A stretch of 64,000 bases of DNA. Origin: Chloracidobacterium sp. GTDB lineage: Bacteria > Acidobacteriota > Blastocatellia > Pyrinomonadales > Pyrinomonadaceae. Shown here one piece after another: positions 45,818 through 54,898 of this stretch (the first letter of the stretch is position 1; the number at the start of each line of letters is the position of its first letter). The stretch spans positions 4,032,001-4,096,000 of the forward strand of contig JADJTD010000001.1 of the NCBI GenBank assembly GCA_016711345.1, in the 5' to 3' direction. The notes below the pieces were generated by a model that ran no database searches, had not been told where the DNA came from, and saw only the letters and a list, made by a program, of their open reading frames with translations. The translations under genes were made by a program, and so were the position numbers.

Positions 45818-45867
45818 TGGTCGGGACGACTGGATTTGAACCAGCGACCTCTCGCACCCCAAGCGAA
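45818..45867 (-). pseudogene. tRNA-Pro(GGG) 3' half, second attachment-site scar
   Basis: The same tRNA half as at 15984-16033, ending in CCA, with GGTTCAAATCC and a TTGGGGT anticodon loop. The outer anticodon-stem pair is changed (TTCGC opposite GCGAG), and the 5' half is missing, so it is more decayed than the left copy. Confidence 0.82.
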
Positions 45868-46135
45868 CCAAGGTGCTTTTCATACTTTGTCAAAATCAAT
45901 CAAAACATCCTAAAATCAATACTTTACACTCTCAGTCTGATCCTTCATGATTCGCCCCGATTCAGGAAAGTGCAACCAACCTGCAACCAACTTTCTCTGT
46001 CTAGGCTTGTCAATCATCGTAGCAAAAACTCTACATTCCACACCATACCATAACCTTTCGTTCATTTGCCAACCAGCATATTATAACCAACAGATTCCCC
46101 GCAAAATCTCAAGCCTTCGGTAGCCCCCTAAACGA

Positions 46136-46516
46136 CTAGATGCTCTCAAGTTCCAACCGAAGAGCATTCTTTATTTTCTTAATCCAATCATCGCTGACAA
46201 GCGCTCTCGCAGCGAAATCGGGCCATCGTTCGACCGCTTTGCGGACCTCGATGATTATTTTCTCCGCCCGTCCTCTTTTTAAGGATCCAATTTCAGCACA
46301 AGCTTTGAAATCTGCGATGGTAAAGCCGTCTCTTTTACCATTCATGGTCATATGATGAGCGGAGGTCCATGCTCCGGACGGATTGTAACTATAGGTCATG
46401 TCGAAGGCCGGAGCGAGTGACCACACCCCTGTTTTACCCATGAGAAAGGCGATGTTTTTCACATGATCATCTTGATTTCTTGCCAGGATGTTAAAGACCA
46501 TTCGCCTGAACCGCTT
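46136..46516 (-). pseudogene. HipA-family toxin kinase, C-terminal fragment
   Basis: The frame encodes RRMVFNILARNQDDHVKN, the HipA catalytic motif, then FLMGKTGVWSLAPAFDMTYSY and the C-terminal helices to ALRLELESI and a stop. About 120 residues remain of a protein normally over 400 residues long, so only the C-terminal third survives. HipA proteins phosphorylate tRNA synthetase or other targets as type II toxins. The 5' side is fused to an unrelated RHS fragment, and no hipB antitoxin gene is nearby. Confidence 0.8.
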
Positions 46517-46666
46517 CCACCAAGAAGCCTTTGGCTGATGAGGTGACCATAAGTATAAAATTCGTCTACGTCTCCAACTTGAAGTCTTCGACAACCTGTG
46601 CATAGCCCTCAGATTATTAGTATCAACGAGATATTTCTTCGTTACTCCGCCAATCGTTTTAGACAC
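46517..46666 (-). pseudogene. RHS-repeat protein fragment with frameshifts
   Basis: One frame gives GGVTKKYLVDTNNL, a second GYAQVVEDF and a third LQVGDVDEFYTYGHLISQR. Together these spell the repeat motif of RHS/YD proteins (LVDTNN-GYAQV-YTYG). Two frameshifts in about 100 bases show that the gene is dead. It abuts the HipA remnant in what looks like a recombination join. Confidence 0.72.
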
Positions 46667-46671
46667 TCAGT

Positions 46672-47124
46672 TCAATCATTCCGCCCTATCGCTTCCGCAT
46701 TCAGAATCTGATTTAAAACTTGCCCTATTTTCTCAGAGTCATGAGAGCACGTGATTGCCTCGGTGGGCTTGTGTAAATAACCGCCGTTTGGATTCCGTTC
46801 GGTCGGGGTAAGCGTTACCAGTTTTCCGTCCCCAGAAACTTCAATTAAAGTTGAATCTCACTCAAATTTCAGCAAACTTCCGTAGCCTGCATATTTAATC
46901 ATCTTTTCCCCAAATGATTTCAAGCGACCCGCCGTTTCAACTCCTATCCTAGACGCACCAAGTGCCTCTAGGACAACACTTCCAATATCAAATGTTGATG
47001 AGTTGTGTTCATTTCGAAAAAATGGCTCGTCTGTCACGCCAAATCCGGAAACGGATTTATGAACGGTGAAAACGAAAATTTCCCAAGAATTCACATATAT
47101 GCTGCACTCAGCCATTAGCGTCAT
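46672..47124 (-). pseudogene. Small orphan protein interrupted by an in-frame TGA, possible toxin-immunity protein
   Basis: The frame opens at ATG 47124 and runs 88 codons to TGA at 46860-46858, then continues open for 61 more codons (TLIEVSGDGKLVTLTPTERNPNGGYLHKP and onwards) to a second stop at 46674. The sequence after the stop still looks like protein, so a ~150-residue gene was probably interrupted by a nonsense change. The family is not recognised. Location next to an RHS fragment suggests an immunity gene of a polymorphic toxin (inference). Confidence 0.55.
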
Positions 47125-47312
47125 CTCCTATTCCACGGGCTTTATAAGAACTATTATGTTGTTCCGCCGCTGAGCCGCGGTTCTCTGAAATGTCTTAAGT
47201 ACCGAAAGTTGTTCCGCCGTTGCGGGCGTCCTTGAGGGCTGTAAAGTAACCGACCTTTAGATTGCGACCGAAATAAGCAATGTAGGATTCGGAATTCAAA
47301 TACCTTATCTAA

Positions 47313-47738
47313 TCAGCTAGCTTTTAAGAACGCTTCGCGGATCACGCTCGGCAATTGTTCTGAAGCAAAATTCTTATCGACCGATACTTTGCTATCTCTA
47401 ATCACCGTATGTTCACCGCCGCGATACTTTTCCATTGAGTAAATATCAATATGATCAGGCAGGTTAAGTTCAAGAATCACCTTCTTGTGCTGATTGGAAA
47501 ACTGTCTCCACTCTTTGTCAGACATTCGAGATACGAGGTTTGGATTAAAATCATCTTTTTCATATCGTTCAAAGCAATTTACAATCGCGTCTACAATCGA
47601 ATCATCAAATTCCTCAGCACGAATTTTAGCCGGTTCCTTTAAAGCTATTGATCCTCCACGGGGAGAGGACGCGTATTGTTCCACGAGGTAATACCCCTTT
47701 TCTTCATTCCAATATTTACTGACAGTTGGCGTTGGCAT
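47313..47738 (-). CDS. Orphan protein, possible contact-dependent-toxin immunity protein
   Basis: The 141-residue soluble protein begins MPTPTVSKYWNEEKGYYLVEQYASSPRGGSIALKEP and has no membrane segments. Its size, the initial substrate-like beta strands and position behind RHS debris recall immunity proteins of the CdiI type, but I cannot assign a family. AAGGTAGGTAACACAT precedes the ATG, giving a plausible ribosome site. Composition is AT-richer than the large genes to the right. Confidence 0.55.
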   Translation of the reverse strand: MPTPTVSKYWNEEKGYYLVEQYASSPRGGSIALKEPAKIRAEEFDDSIVDAIVNCFERYEKDDFNPNLVSRMSDKEWRQFSNQHKKVILELNLPDHIDIYSMEKYRGGEHTVIRDSKVSVDKNFASEQLPSVIREAFLKAS

Positions 47739-47779
47739 ATGTGTTACCTACCTTTTACACCGAAACCAAGGAAACTCGA

Positions 47780-48016
47780 TTATCGCTTCATATCGTAATC
47801 CGTTCTATCGTAGTGGTTATCAGCTTGCCTCCCATTATCGTCATTGGAAGCAGGGTCGCTGTAAAGATAACGTGATACCGGATCGGTACATGCTGCCATG
47901 ACATGCCGGCTTTTCACCACACTGAGGAGAAGGAGCAGGATACCGACGATCAGAGGAACGCGCGTGTTGCCACCAATTTTGGGGCACTTTGAAATTGTGC
48001 CGAGGGGCGGCGGCAA
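47780..48016 (-). CDS. Small hypothetical protein with one membrane segment
   Basis: The 78-residue ORF has one hydrophobic stretch (VPLIVGILLLLLSVV) followed by a hydrophilic, Asp/Asn/Tyr-rich tail. It lies 35 bases downstream of the large gene at 48052-50490 and may be cotranscribed. No family is recognised and coding status is uncertain; the start region is atypical. Confidence 0.35.
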   Translation of the reverse strand: MPPPLGTISKCPKIGGNTRVPLIVGILLLLLSVVKSRHVMAACTDPVSRYLYSDPASNDDNGRQADNHYDRTDYDMKR

Positions 48017-48051
48017 AAACGAATCGGCAACATCAATTCCCTCCTCGAATA

Positions 48052-50490
48052 CTAGATGATTCGCCGTATACGCTGGACGGTCATCTCGCTTTCTCGATCG
48101 TCTATATTCTTTGCCGAGAAGCCGACCAGCACCGCCTCTTCAGGAAGGTCTGCAACGTAGTTTTCGAAAAGCGTGGCCCGCTCGAACGGCGATTGAAATC
48201 CGAAATCACCCGCGAGCTTTGACTTTTTCACGGCCTCCAATTTACTCTCCTCTTTATCGAAGACCTCATCGGCACTTACGGTTGAGAGTGATGCACTATA
48301 TTGAAATCGTTCATCCAGGAGATCACTTTCCATGCCTTGAAATTTGACGCAGTGCCGCCCGTAAAAATCCGTTCCCAAGCGTTTCACAAACGCCTGAACA
48401 ACGGGCGCCGGCGGTTTGGGGGCATAATACTGAGTGGGAGCACCGGGCAAGTTTATCGGCCCGCGGTATTCCTTATCTAATTTCGTTCGTAGCGCGGTCG
48501 TGAAGTAGAACAGTTGTGATTTGTACGGATCGTCCAATAGCAATCGAATGTTCTGCAGCTTTGCGAGTTCTTGCTCGAGATTTACAGCCGAGAGAGTCCC
48601 TACCTCGGTCCAAAGCCGTTCGCTTGATCCGGGCTCGACGATAATCCCGGCCGACCCATTCGCGAAGAAACTGAACGCGCCGCACGATCCCGGCACTTCG
48701 AAAACGATGAGCGTCTGATTCGCGGCATCTTTCCCAAAACCCTTGATCTGCGCCTGAAAATTACCGACGACCAGTCGCCCATTTAGGAGTGCGCTTTTAG
48801 CGGCAACATCCGGCTCAGGCTCGATGAACGAAATCGTCGCCGAAAAACACTCGTTAGCGTCCGGGGCCGGCAGACCGAGCGTAACCTTATACGAACGCTC
48901 TATATCCGATTCCCGACGAGCGAATACGACCACCTCAGAGTCTAGAATGACATCGATTTCCAGCGGCTTCCAGTCATTGGAAGACTCGAGAATGATTAGA
49001 GCCACAGTCGCACGTCCCGCATCGCACATTCCTTGCTTTACGGTTGGAGCTAATGAGTCGTATATAAGATCGAGGTCCAAGGGCCCGAACCCAGGAGTCT
49101 CAATCGCTCTTCCCCACTGATCCCGCGTCGAGATCTCGAACTTGACGTTCGCATCCACGAACGGGGCCTCGAAGTCGGTGTACAAGGCTTTTGAGATCGT
49201 GAGACCGTCCCATCTGACCAATGGTGATCCGTCACGAGAATCAAACAGGCGATTGCTATGCTTCGGTTGAGGCTCCGCATCGCGCTTCGCCAAGATACTT
49301 TTCGACGGCACCGGCAGGACATCGAGCGTCTGGTGGTAGCCGTAGGAGAATTCGGCTTCAATGACGCCTTCACAAGCGTAGACAGTTGCTTCGCCGATAG
49401 TTTTTATCTCATCACTACCCGACGAGTTCTTCGTGACCTCACCCTGCTGCAGAAGGCGCGATCGAACAGAGATCCCATTTTCAGATCTATACGAAGGGGA
49501 GTTGAGGCTCAAGGCAAGCGGCCGCACGATAGCGCAGCAGTACTCCCATGAAGTGCTTCCATCGAGTTTTTCGACTTCGATCTCTGCAGTATAAAAAAAC
49601 GTTCCGTTGTCCGCAGGCTTTGTAAGCTGGGAACCGAGTTCGTCCGATAGTGGTGTCTCATTAAGATCGCCATCGATTATTCCAAAACCCGCCAGCACAG
49701 CTACTTCCCAAATCTCGGCCAACACCAGCTGCATCTTAGTCCAAGAGTCGACCTCGCACTGAAGTGCTCGTCCACATGTATCCTTGAATTCATTCCAGTC
49801 GAATCCGTCGAAATCAATCAAGTCAGTACTCGTGAAACCCAATCGTTTTGCAACCTCTTCGAGGTCCGAGTTAAGAAAGGCTCTGGCGTCTTTGATATGG
49901 TAAACGAGATCGTGGGTCATTTCGCGGACCTGGTTTGGGTCCACGATCAATCCCTCCGGATTCGTTCCGGGATATCCGGACAGGACAAGTTTGGATATGT
50001 TCGATCCTTCGAAATAGAATTTTTGTCCGGCCTTAACCAAACCGCACGCGAGTACTCGCCCATTTTCGAGTATCAACGAAACAGACAAGTCATTTGGTGA
50101 GCTGTTCGCGAAGTAAACCGCTTCAAGCGTTTCGCCATGTTGAGCCTGGAACGTAACGTCCGAGTTTCCCGTAGCGGCACCAACCAGTACGTGCCACATG
50201 TTCGGCGGTGCGTTGAGAGTTGGCACGATACCGCAATCAGTCTCGGTAAATTCTCTTACTTCGACCGCCGATCCGCGCAGGACGCGAATACTTTTGGGTA
50301 TCGGAAGATAGTTAGAAGCGGCGTCCCATGGCAGGAACCATCTTAGTCGCAATCCGTCTGCCAACGCCGCCTGGGTGGCGGTCAATTGCAGATCGCCTGC
50401 GTTGGCCGCATCTATCCATCCGCTTCCGGCCAGAGCGGGCTTTGCTTTGATAACGCTCGGCGTCTCGTTGCACAGTCTAATTCCGTTCAT
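48052..50490 (-). CDS. Large unidentified beta-rich protein
   Basis: The 812-residue protein has no signal peptide or membrane helix and no motif I recognise. It is rich in acidic and beta-strand-like sequence, with a short helical part around residues 215-285 (MTHDLVYHIKDARAFLNSDLEEVAKRLGF). ATG 50490 overlaps the stop of the preceding giant gene (ATGA), so the two proteins are made in a fixed ratio and probably act together. The ORF can be extended by 18 codons upstream but the overlap makes 50490 the likely start. A cell-surface or injection-apparatus role cannot be excluded. Confidence 0.8.
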   Translation of the reverse strand: MNGIRLCNETPSVIKAKPALAGSGWIDAANAGDLQLTATQAALADGLRLRWFLPWDAASNYLPIPKSIRVLRGSAVEVREFTETDCGIVPTLNAPPNMWHVLVGAATGNSDVTFQAQHGETLEAVYFANSSPNDLSVSLILENGRVLACGLVKAGQKFYFEGSNISKLVLSGYPGTNPEGLIVDPNQVREMTHDLVYHIKDARAFLNSDLEEVAKRLGFTSTDLIDFDGFDWNEFKDTCGRALQCEVDSWTKMQLVLAEIWEVAVLAGFGIIDGDLNETPLSDELGSQLTKPADNGTFFYTAEIEVEKLDGSTSWEYCCAIVRPLALSLNSPSYRSENGISVRSRLLQQGEVTKNSSGSDEIKTIGEATVYACEGVIEAEFSYGYHQTLDVLPVPSKSILAKRDAEPQPKHSNRLFDSRDGSPLVRWDGLTISKALYTDFEAPFVDANVKFEISTRDQWGRAIETPGFGPLDLDLIYDSLAPTVKQGMCDAGRATVALIILESSNDWKPLEIDVILDSEVVVFARRESDIERSYKVTLGLPAPDANECFSATISFIEPEPDVAAKSALLNGRLVVGNFQAQIKGFGKDAANQTLIVFEVPGSCGAFSFFANGSAGIIVEPGSSERLWTEVGTLSAVNLEQELAKLQNIRLLLDDPYKSQLFYFTTALRTKLDKEYRGPINLPGAPTQYYAPKPPAPVVQAFVKRLGTDFYGRHCVKFQGMESDLLDERFQYSASLSTVSADEVFDKEESKLEAVKKSKLAGDFGFQSPFERATLFENYVADLPEEAVLVGFSAKNIDDRESEMTVQRIRRII

Positions 50491-53400
50491 ATCTTGACTC
50501 CTTCCTGTTTCCACTCCGATCCAAACCGCTGATAGAAAGTCCAATCGACCTTTAGTAAGCGTGAGCCGTTATGCGGATCGTTCAGGTCCCTCAGGACCGG
50601 CAGCCCGTCTTTCCCACAGTCGTAAGAAACGACAAACTTAAATCCGCCCCGTGGGATCTTGACTGGCAGACTGTCGGCGAGCAAGAACAAGGCCGCGCTG
50701 CAACCGTCGTGGCTCGGACTGACCCGAACATCGAAACGATAGAATTTGGAATCGTGAGGCGGCGAGAAAGTGCTGTAATAAGCAACGACTGATACGCGTC
50801 TCCAGTCGATAGGCTCGTTCGAACGGGCGATCAAAGCCACGACGTTCCCATCTTGGTCCATCAGATGGTTCAGCCCAGGGTCGGCTGCCGGTCGTACCGG
50901 AGATTCGGATGGACTACAAGTGCCCTCGAACACCCGATAGAATTCAAAAAGTCTTAGATAGTTTAGTCCAGCGGACACACTTGATGCTTCCAACTCGAAA
51001 AGCTTCGGCGAAAGCGTCGCGGCCGTTCGGGATTGAGCATTCTTAGCCTGCTCTAGTACGTCATCCTGCGGAAAGGCGGGCGGATTCAACTTATCGGTGG
51101 GCCGATAGCCAAAGTTTCCGTACACGCCCCGAACAGCTCCCATCACCCGCAGATGATCGTCAGGTGAAGGATATTGCGAGATAAGGCAATGCCAGGTGTC
51201 GAGTACGGCTCGTTCATCAGGTTGATCGGGATTCACTCGGCCGATTCGCACTTCGTATGATCCCGGGGGAATCACATCTTCGATCGCTATTTCTGAAGGC
51301 GAAATCTGAATGCCTCGGCTCTCGTACCATTCCCATGGCACCTTCGTGAATCTATGCCTCGGTATCACCGATCGTTTTACATCCACGATCTTCTCGATGG
51401 GAGGTGCGAGACCCAAACCGTCGTCGAACTGGATAAACATTTTCGGGAAGATCTTTTCCATGTAGTGAACACGGAATCGGATAACATTTTGATAGTTGAA
51501 ATAACCGGGCAGGCCAACTCCGAAGGGCGACGGGTACCATCCCTTCCACGGCATACCAAAAAGTCTCTCATCACCGAAAGTGGAATAAAGAATGTACGGA
51601 CGGAGCTTGTCGGGAAGCACCACATCGAATCTGACATCGACCTCTGGCCAGTCTTTGGGTTTGTCAGCTCCTCCGTCGAGAAGGCGAGCTATGGTTGTGC
51701 CGTACAGTTTGAGTCTATAGCGACCGGGAGTGAGCACCTTCTTATGGTCGACCGTGGGAACTTCGATAAAGGGGCTGTAACCGATAGCGAGAACGTTCAT
51801 GCCTCGTTCGCTATTGACATTCGACGTGCGGACACCGGCGATCGGGCCGCCATCGTTTCGCTCTAGTACTCGGGACACCAGGTTTAGACCGAACGGGTAC
51901 GACCGGACCCTCGAGCGGGTTACCTTAAGAGTCGATCGACCATCGGCTGTGAATACCGGGTTTCCGGCCCCGTCTATTTCGTCGAACTTAACATGGACCT
52001 CGTCCCGCTCGAATGTGAGAATGGATATCGCCGAAGCCAGGCGTTTAGGACCAAGCGGGTCCAAAGGATCGAGCCCGTCAACGCTAAGCAGAACCGAGTA
52101 ATTGCCATAAAAGAGGGCAAGTCTAGTTTGACTAAAGCCCAAGAAAGGCATCAGAAAGAACGGCGACGCGGAGTCGACAGAAAATGATTGGAGTTCCAGA
52201 TGCCCCGGATCGATCAGCGTTGCCCGCCCGGCTCCAAAGTACTGGTAATGCCAGGAACTGTCCTGCTCACTATCGCCGGGGTACGCGTAATCAAATTGGG
52301 CGAGCCATGCAAGAGGTGAGCCGGAAGGTATCTGCAGCTGAGCTCCACTTACTGTTCCGTTGCCCGTCGAAACACCTTGCCAATAACCGAAATAGTCGTT
52401 TATCTCCTCTTCGACACCTGTTTCGGTATCTATTTTGTAGAGGTGAATGCCGGTAAATAGATGACGGGTTTCTACCCCGCCACCTTCGTTGTAGACCCCC
52501 CTCATCCCATCCGTACCGAACAGTCGTCCCTGAGGATCGAAGGCAAGTCTTTTGAAGGGAACGGAGATTTCGCAATCGGGCCAGACCTTTGAGACCTCGG
52601 GTTTGGCCGGGTCGCTATTCAGTTCCGAGGACGATCCGCTTGGCGGATGGGTGACGGCTAGAGACTTGAATCCATCCTTTAACTGCAGGTTTGCTTCCGG
52701 CTCGGGAGTTTCGGGCGGATCCTTTTCATCGATCAGCGTCCATTCAATGTCCTTGTCATAGAATGGACCGATAGAAACGCTACACTTGCCCTTGATCGAG
52801 AGCTGCTTGGGTTTAGGAAACGAAAACTGTGAATTGACGTTGAACGATAGCGAAAACCCAATGCCGCAAACTTCTATTTTGAAGCTTACGCGTCCATAGA
52901 GTCTCCCCTGAACCTGCTGTGGATTCCATCCGAATAGGACGCTGAATCCGAACATTGTCCAAAATTCGACGGATATGCCTAAGACGCTCGCATAGAGTCG
53001 AAACCGAACTTCGGCCGCCATCGCAATGTGCGTAGGTGTGACCCTGAAGCCTCCTGTCATGTTGAACCATGGAAGGCTCACTTTGCAGCGGTTCATATCG
53101 TAGCCGCCGATGGCGTAGTACCAATCGGACGGATACTTAAATGAGGCTTGTAACTCGGACGCTCCTTCAAGTGAAAGCTCTCGCCATCCCTTCAAGGGCT
53201 CAAGTTTGAATTCCGAACTCAAAGCGAGTGTTTGCCGCTGAAAATCTATCAGTCCAATCACGGAGACGTACGCCGAACGAGGCTCCGCATCAGGCGATGA
53301 GTTCTGATCCGAATCGTCGCTCAGGAAGGTCAGATTGCCGCCAACCCAAAGTCTTGGACCGACGGACATATAGGTCACGCCACACTGCGAAATCCGGATC

Positions 53401-54362
53401 AACTTGCCACTAGAAGCAATGTCTCCAATCACGGTGTTGAGTCCGTAAACGCGAATGTCGTCTCGTGATGGAGCCCAGGCAAGTAACTCCGCGGTCCTCG
53501 CCCATTTGGCCACGTCCATCGGCTTCGCTCGAGCGATCTCGTCAATCGGATCGTCGAGTCTCCCCAAGTCGATGTCCGGACCGTATTTTTCACCGTAAAG
53601 CACCGAGATGCCCGTCATCAAAAACGGCAACGTCCCGAGCGGAACCTTTAGTCCCTCAGTGCCAAGGCGAATGATGATCCCGTCATTCGAAGATACTCCC
53701 ACGAAACCGTATAGCTTGAACTTCGGTTCGCTTTGAAAACTGAGCTCGACAAGACATGCTGTGCTGTCGATAGCTACTTCCGCTCCAGGCGGGCCGGAAT
53801 AGGTCCTGATTTTGGAAATCCCGAAACGCAGGTCGATCGTTTTCGACACCTGAGAGGAACTTGCAACTTCCAGCGAGTAGGCCGGGACGTCTCTAATGAT
53901 AAGCAGCGGTTCGGCGCTTCGTGTGTAATTAACCTTGCGGGCTAACTCGACTACGGCGGATAAATTTGACTGAGAAAATCCCGTGTCTTGCCCCTTTATT
54001 TTCTTCAGGTCGCCGAGCGAGAGTTCCGACAGGGGTTTAGGTTGATCCAGTCCGGGCAGCTGAATGTTGCCGCCTTCGATAACATAACGTACAAATACAG
54101 ATCCCTCGCTTGGATCGGCACCAGCCGGGGCATCGACTAATTTAACTATCTTACCTTTGAGAAAATCGTCGCCAACCTTATAGGAATCGGATGGATCGGT
54201 TCCCGAGAGTTTTAGGTTGTCCTTATTCTCTTTATCCTTGACGAGTTGTGGCAGCGTTTCCGCAAGAAATCTATTCGCCTCCGCAATGGCCGGCTTCAAG
54301 ACATATTCGTATAGAATAAAACGTTCGGCACCGCCAGGAAATGGTTGCTTTTCTTCGATCAT
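50487..54362 (-). CDS. Giant beta-rich protein resembling DUF6603-type proteins
   Basis: The 1291-residue protein has no signal peptide. After ~75 helical residues come repeated amphipathic beta segments with motifs such as LPFLMTGISVLYG, WYYAIGGYDMNRCKVSLPWF, MTGGFRVTPTHIAMAAEVRF and FGFSVLFGWNPQQVQGRLYG. These recall the large uncharacterised DUF6603 family (from memory, not checked). The C-terminal 650 residues are distinct and include a WD/propeller-like stretch. ATG 54362 is preferred because GAGG lies nine bases upstream; ATG 54401 would add 13 residues. It forms an operon with the 812-residue protein and is divergent from the Hsp70 cluster. Confidence 0.75.
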   Translation of the reverse strand: MIEEKQPFPGGAERFILYEYVLKPAIAEANRFLAETLPQLVKDKENKDNLKLSGTDPSDSYKVGDDFLKGKIVKLVDAPAGADPSEGSVFVRYVIEGGNIQLPGLDQPKPLSELSLGDLKKIKGQDTGFSQSNLSAVVELARKVNYTRSAEPLLIIRDVPAYSLEVASSSQVSKTIDLRFGISKIRTYSGPPGAEVAIDSTACLVELSFQSEPKFKLYGFVGVSSNDGIIIRLGTEGLKVPLGTLPFLMTGISVLYGEKYGPDIDLGRLDDPIDEIARAKPMDVAKWARTAELLAWAPSRDDIRVYGLNTVIGDIASSGKLIRISQCGVTYMSVGPRLWVGGNLTFLSDDSDQNSSPDAEPRSAYVSVIGLIDFQRQTLALSSEFKLEPLKGWRELSLEGASELQASFKYPSDWYYAIGGYDMNRCKVSLPWFNMTGGFRVTPTHIAMAAEVRFRLYASVLGISVEFWTMFGFSVLFGWNPQQVQGRLYGRVSFKIEVCGIGFSLSFNVNSQFSFPKPKQLSIKGKCSVSIGPFYDKDIEWTLIDEKDPPETPEPEANLQLKDGFKSLAVTHPPSGSSSELNSDPAKPEVSKVWPDCEISVPFKRLAFDPQGRLFGTDGMRGVYNEGGGVETRHLFTGIHLYKIDTETGVEEEINDYFGYWQGVSTGNGTVSGAQLQIPSGSPLAWLAQFDYAYPGDSEQDSSWHYQYFGAGRATLIDPGHLELQSFSVDSASPFFLMPFLGFSQTRLALFYGNYSVLLSVDGLDPLDPLGPKRLASAISILTFERDEVHVKFDEIDGAGNPVFTADGRSTLKVTRSRVRSYPFGLNLVSRVLERNDGGPIAGVRTSNVNSERGMNVLAIGYSPFIEVPTVDHKKVLTPGRYRLKLYGTTIARLLDGGADKPKDWPEVDVRFDVVLPDKLRPYILYSTFGDERLFGMPWKGWYPSPFGVGLPGYFNYQNVIRFRVHYMEKIFPKMFIQFDDGLGLAPPIEKIVDVKRSVIPRHRFTKVPWEWYESRGIQISPSEIAIEDVIPPGSYEVRIGRVNPDQPDERAVLDTWHCLISQYPSPDDHLRVMGAVRGVYGNFGYRPTDKLNPPAFPQDDVLEQAKNAQSRTAATLSPKLFELEASSVSAGLNYLRLFEFYRVFEGTCSPSESPVRPAADPGLNHLMDQDGNVVALIARSNEPIDWRRVSVVAYYSTFSPPHDSKFYRFDVRVSPSHDGCSAALFLLADSLPVKIPRGGFKFVVSYDCGKDGLPVLRDLNDPHNGSRLLKVDWTFYQRFGSEWKQEGVKI

Positions 54363-54852
54363 CTGTACACACCTCTTCGACCTTCGTAACACTTCGTTCA
54401 TTGGCCAACCAGTTTCGTGAAGTTAGATCAAGTTCTTCGATAAAATCCTGCTCGATGTTAGGATATTAATCTGGGATCATACATCACAAATCTAGGAATA
54501 CTCTTTGTCTGTAAAACCAGTCTCCAGTACAAGTGACTGTAACACAGGGTCTAGAAATTCGTGTGCTTTTGCAGGCAACATTCCCATGCGGTTGGATCTC
54601 GGAAATCAATAGACTCTCTACATCGGCCAAGAATTGCGATGAAAAACAGGCATCGAAGTAGGCCAACATAAGTGCTTGCATCCTCCACTGTTTCTGGCTC
54701 CTCAAAAAGGTGGGGAACCCGCCTTCACTTCCCGGCAAAGACCGGAAAAAGAACCGACGATTCATCCAGTTACTAAACCAGCGCGATTTTTCCCGCTAAC
54801 ATTAACAGATTGCCTCTTAAATAAGAAATCAAATTCTATCGAAAAGGAAGTC

Positions 54853-54880
54853 TTGACTATTTTTCCCGCCGTTGTAAACT
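54853..54880 (+). promoter_or_regulatory. Probable sigma-70 promoter of the Hsp70/AAA+ cluster
   Basis: TTGACT (54853-54858) and TAAACT (54875-54880) are separated by 16 bases, and the ATG of the first gene follows 18 bases later, giving a very short leader. In the remaining 54402-54852 region I see no supported gene; a 93-codon leftward ORF there has no recognisable features. Confidence 0.55.
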
Positions 54881-54898
54881 TACCAAAGACTCCATAAA

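Larger units (their letters stand above)
45656..46074. repeat. ~420-bp direct repeat, right boundary of the respiration island
   Basis: This is the second copy of the repeat at 15821-16240, same orientation, with scattered substitutions (for example CGAACCAAGGTGC in place of CGAGCCAAGGGGC). It contains the same hairpin, tRNA-Pro half and TGCAACCAACC tail. Homology fades after TCATTTGCCAACC in both copies. Confidence 0.85.

Noticed and set aside
54484..54765. 93-codon leftward ORF in the divergent promoter region
   Set aside because: Composition is unlike the real genes, no family is recognised and it would cover the upstream region of the 54899 gene.
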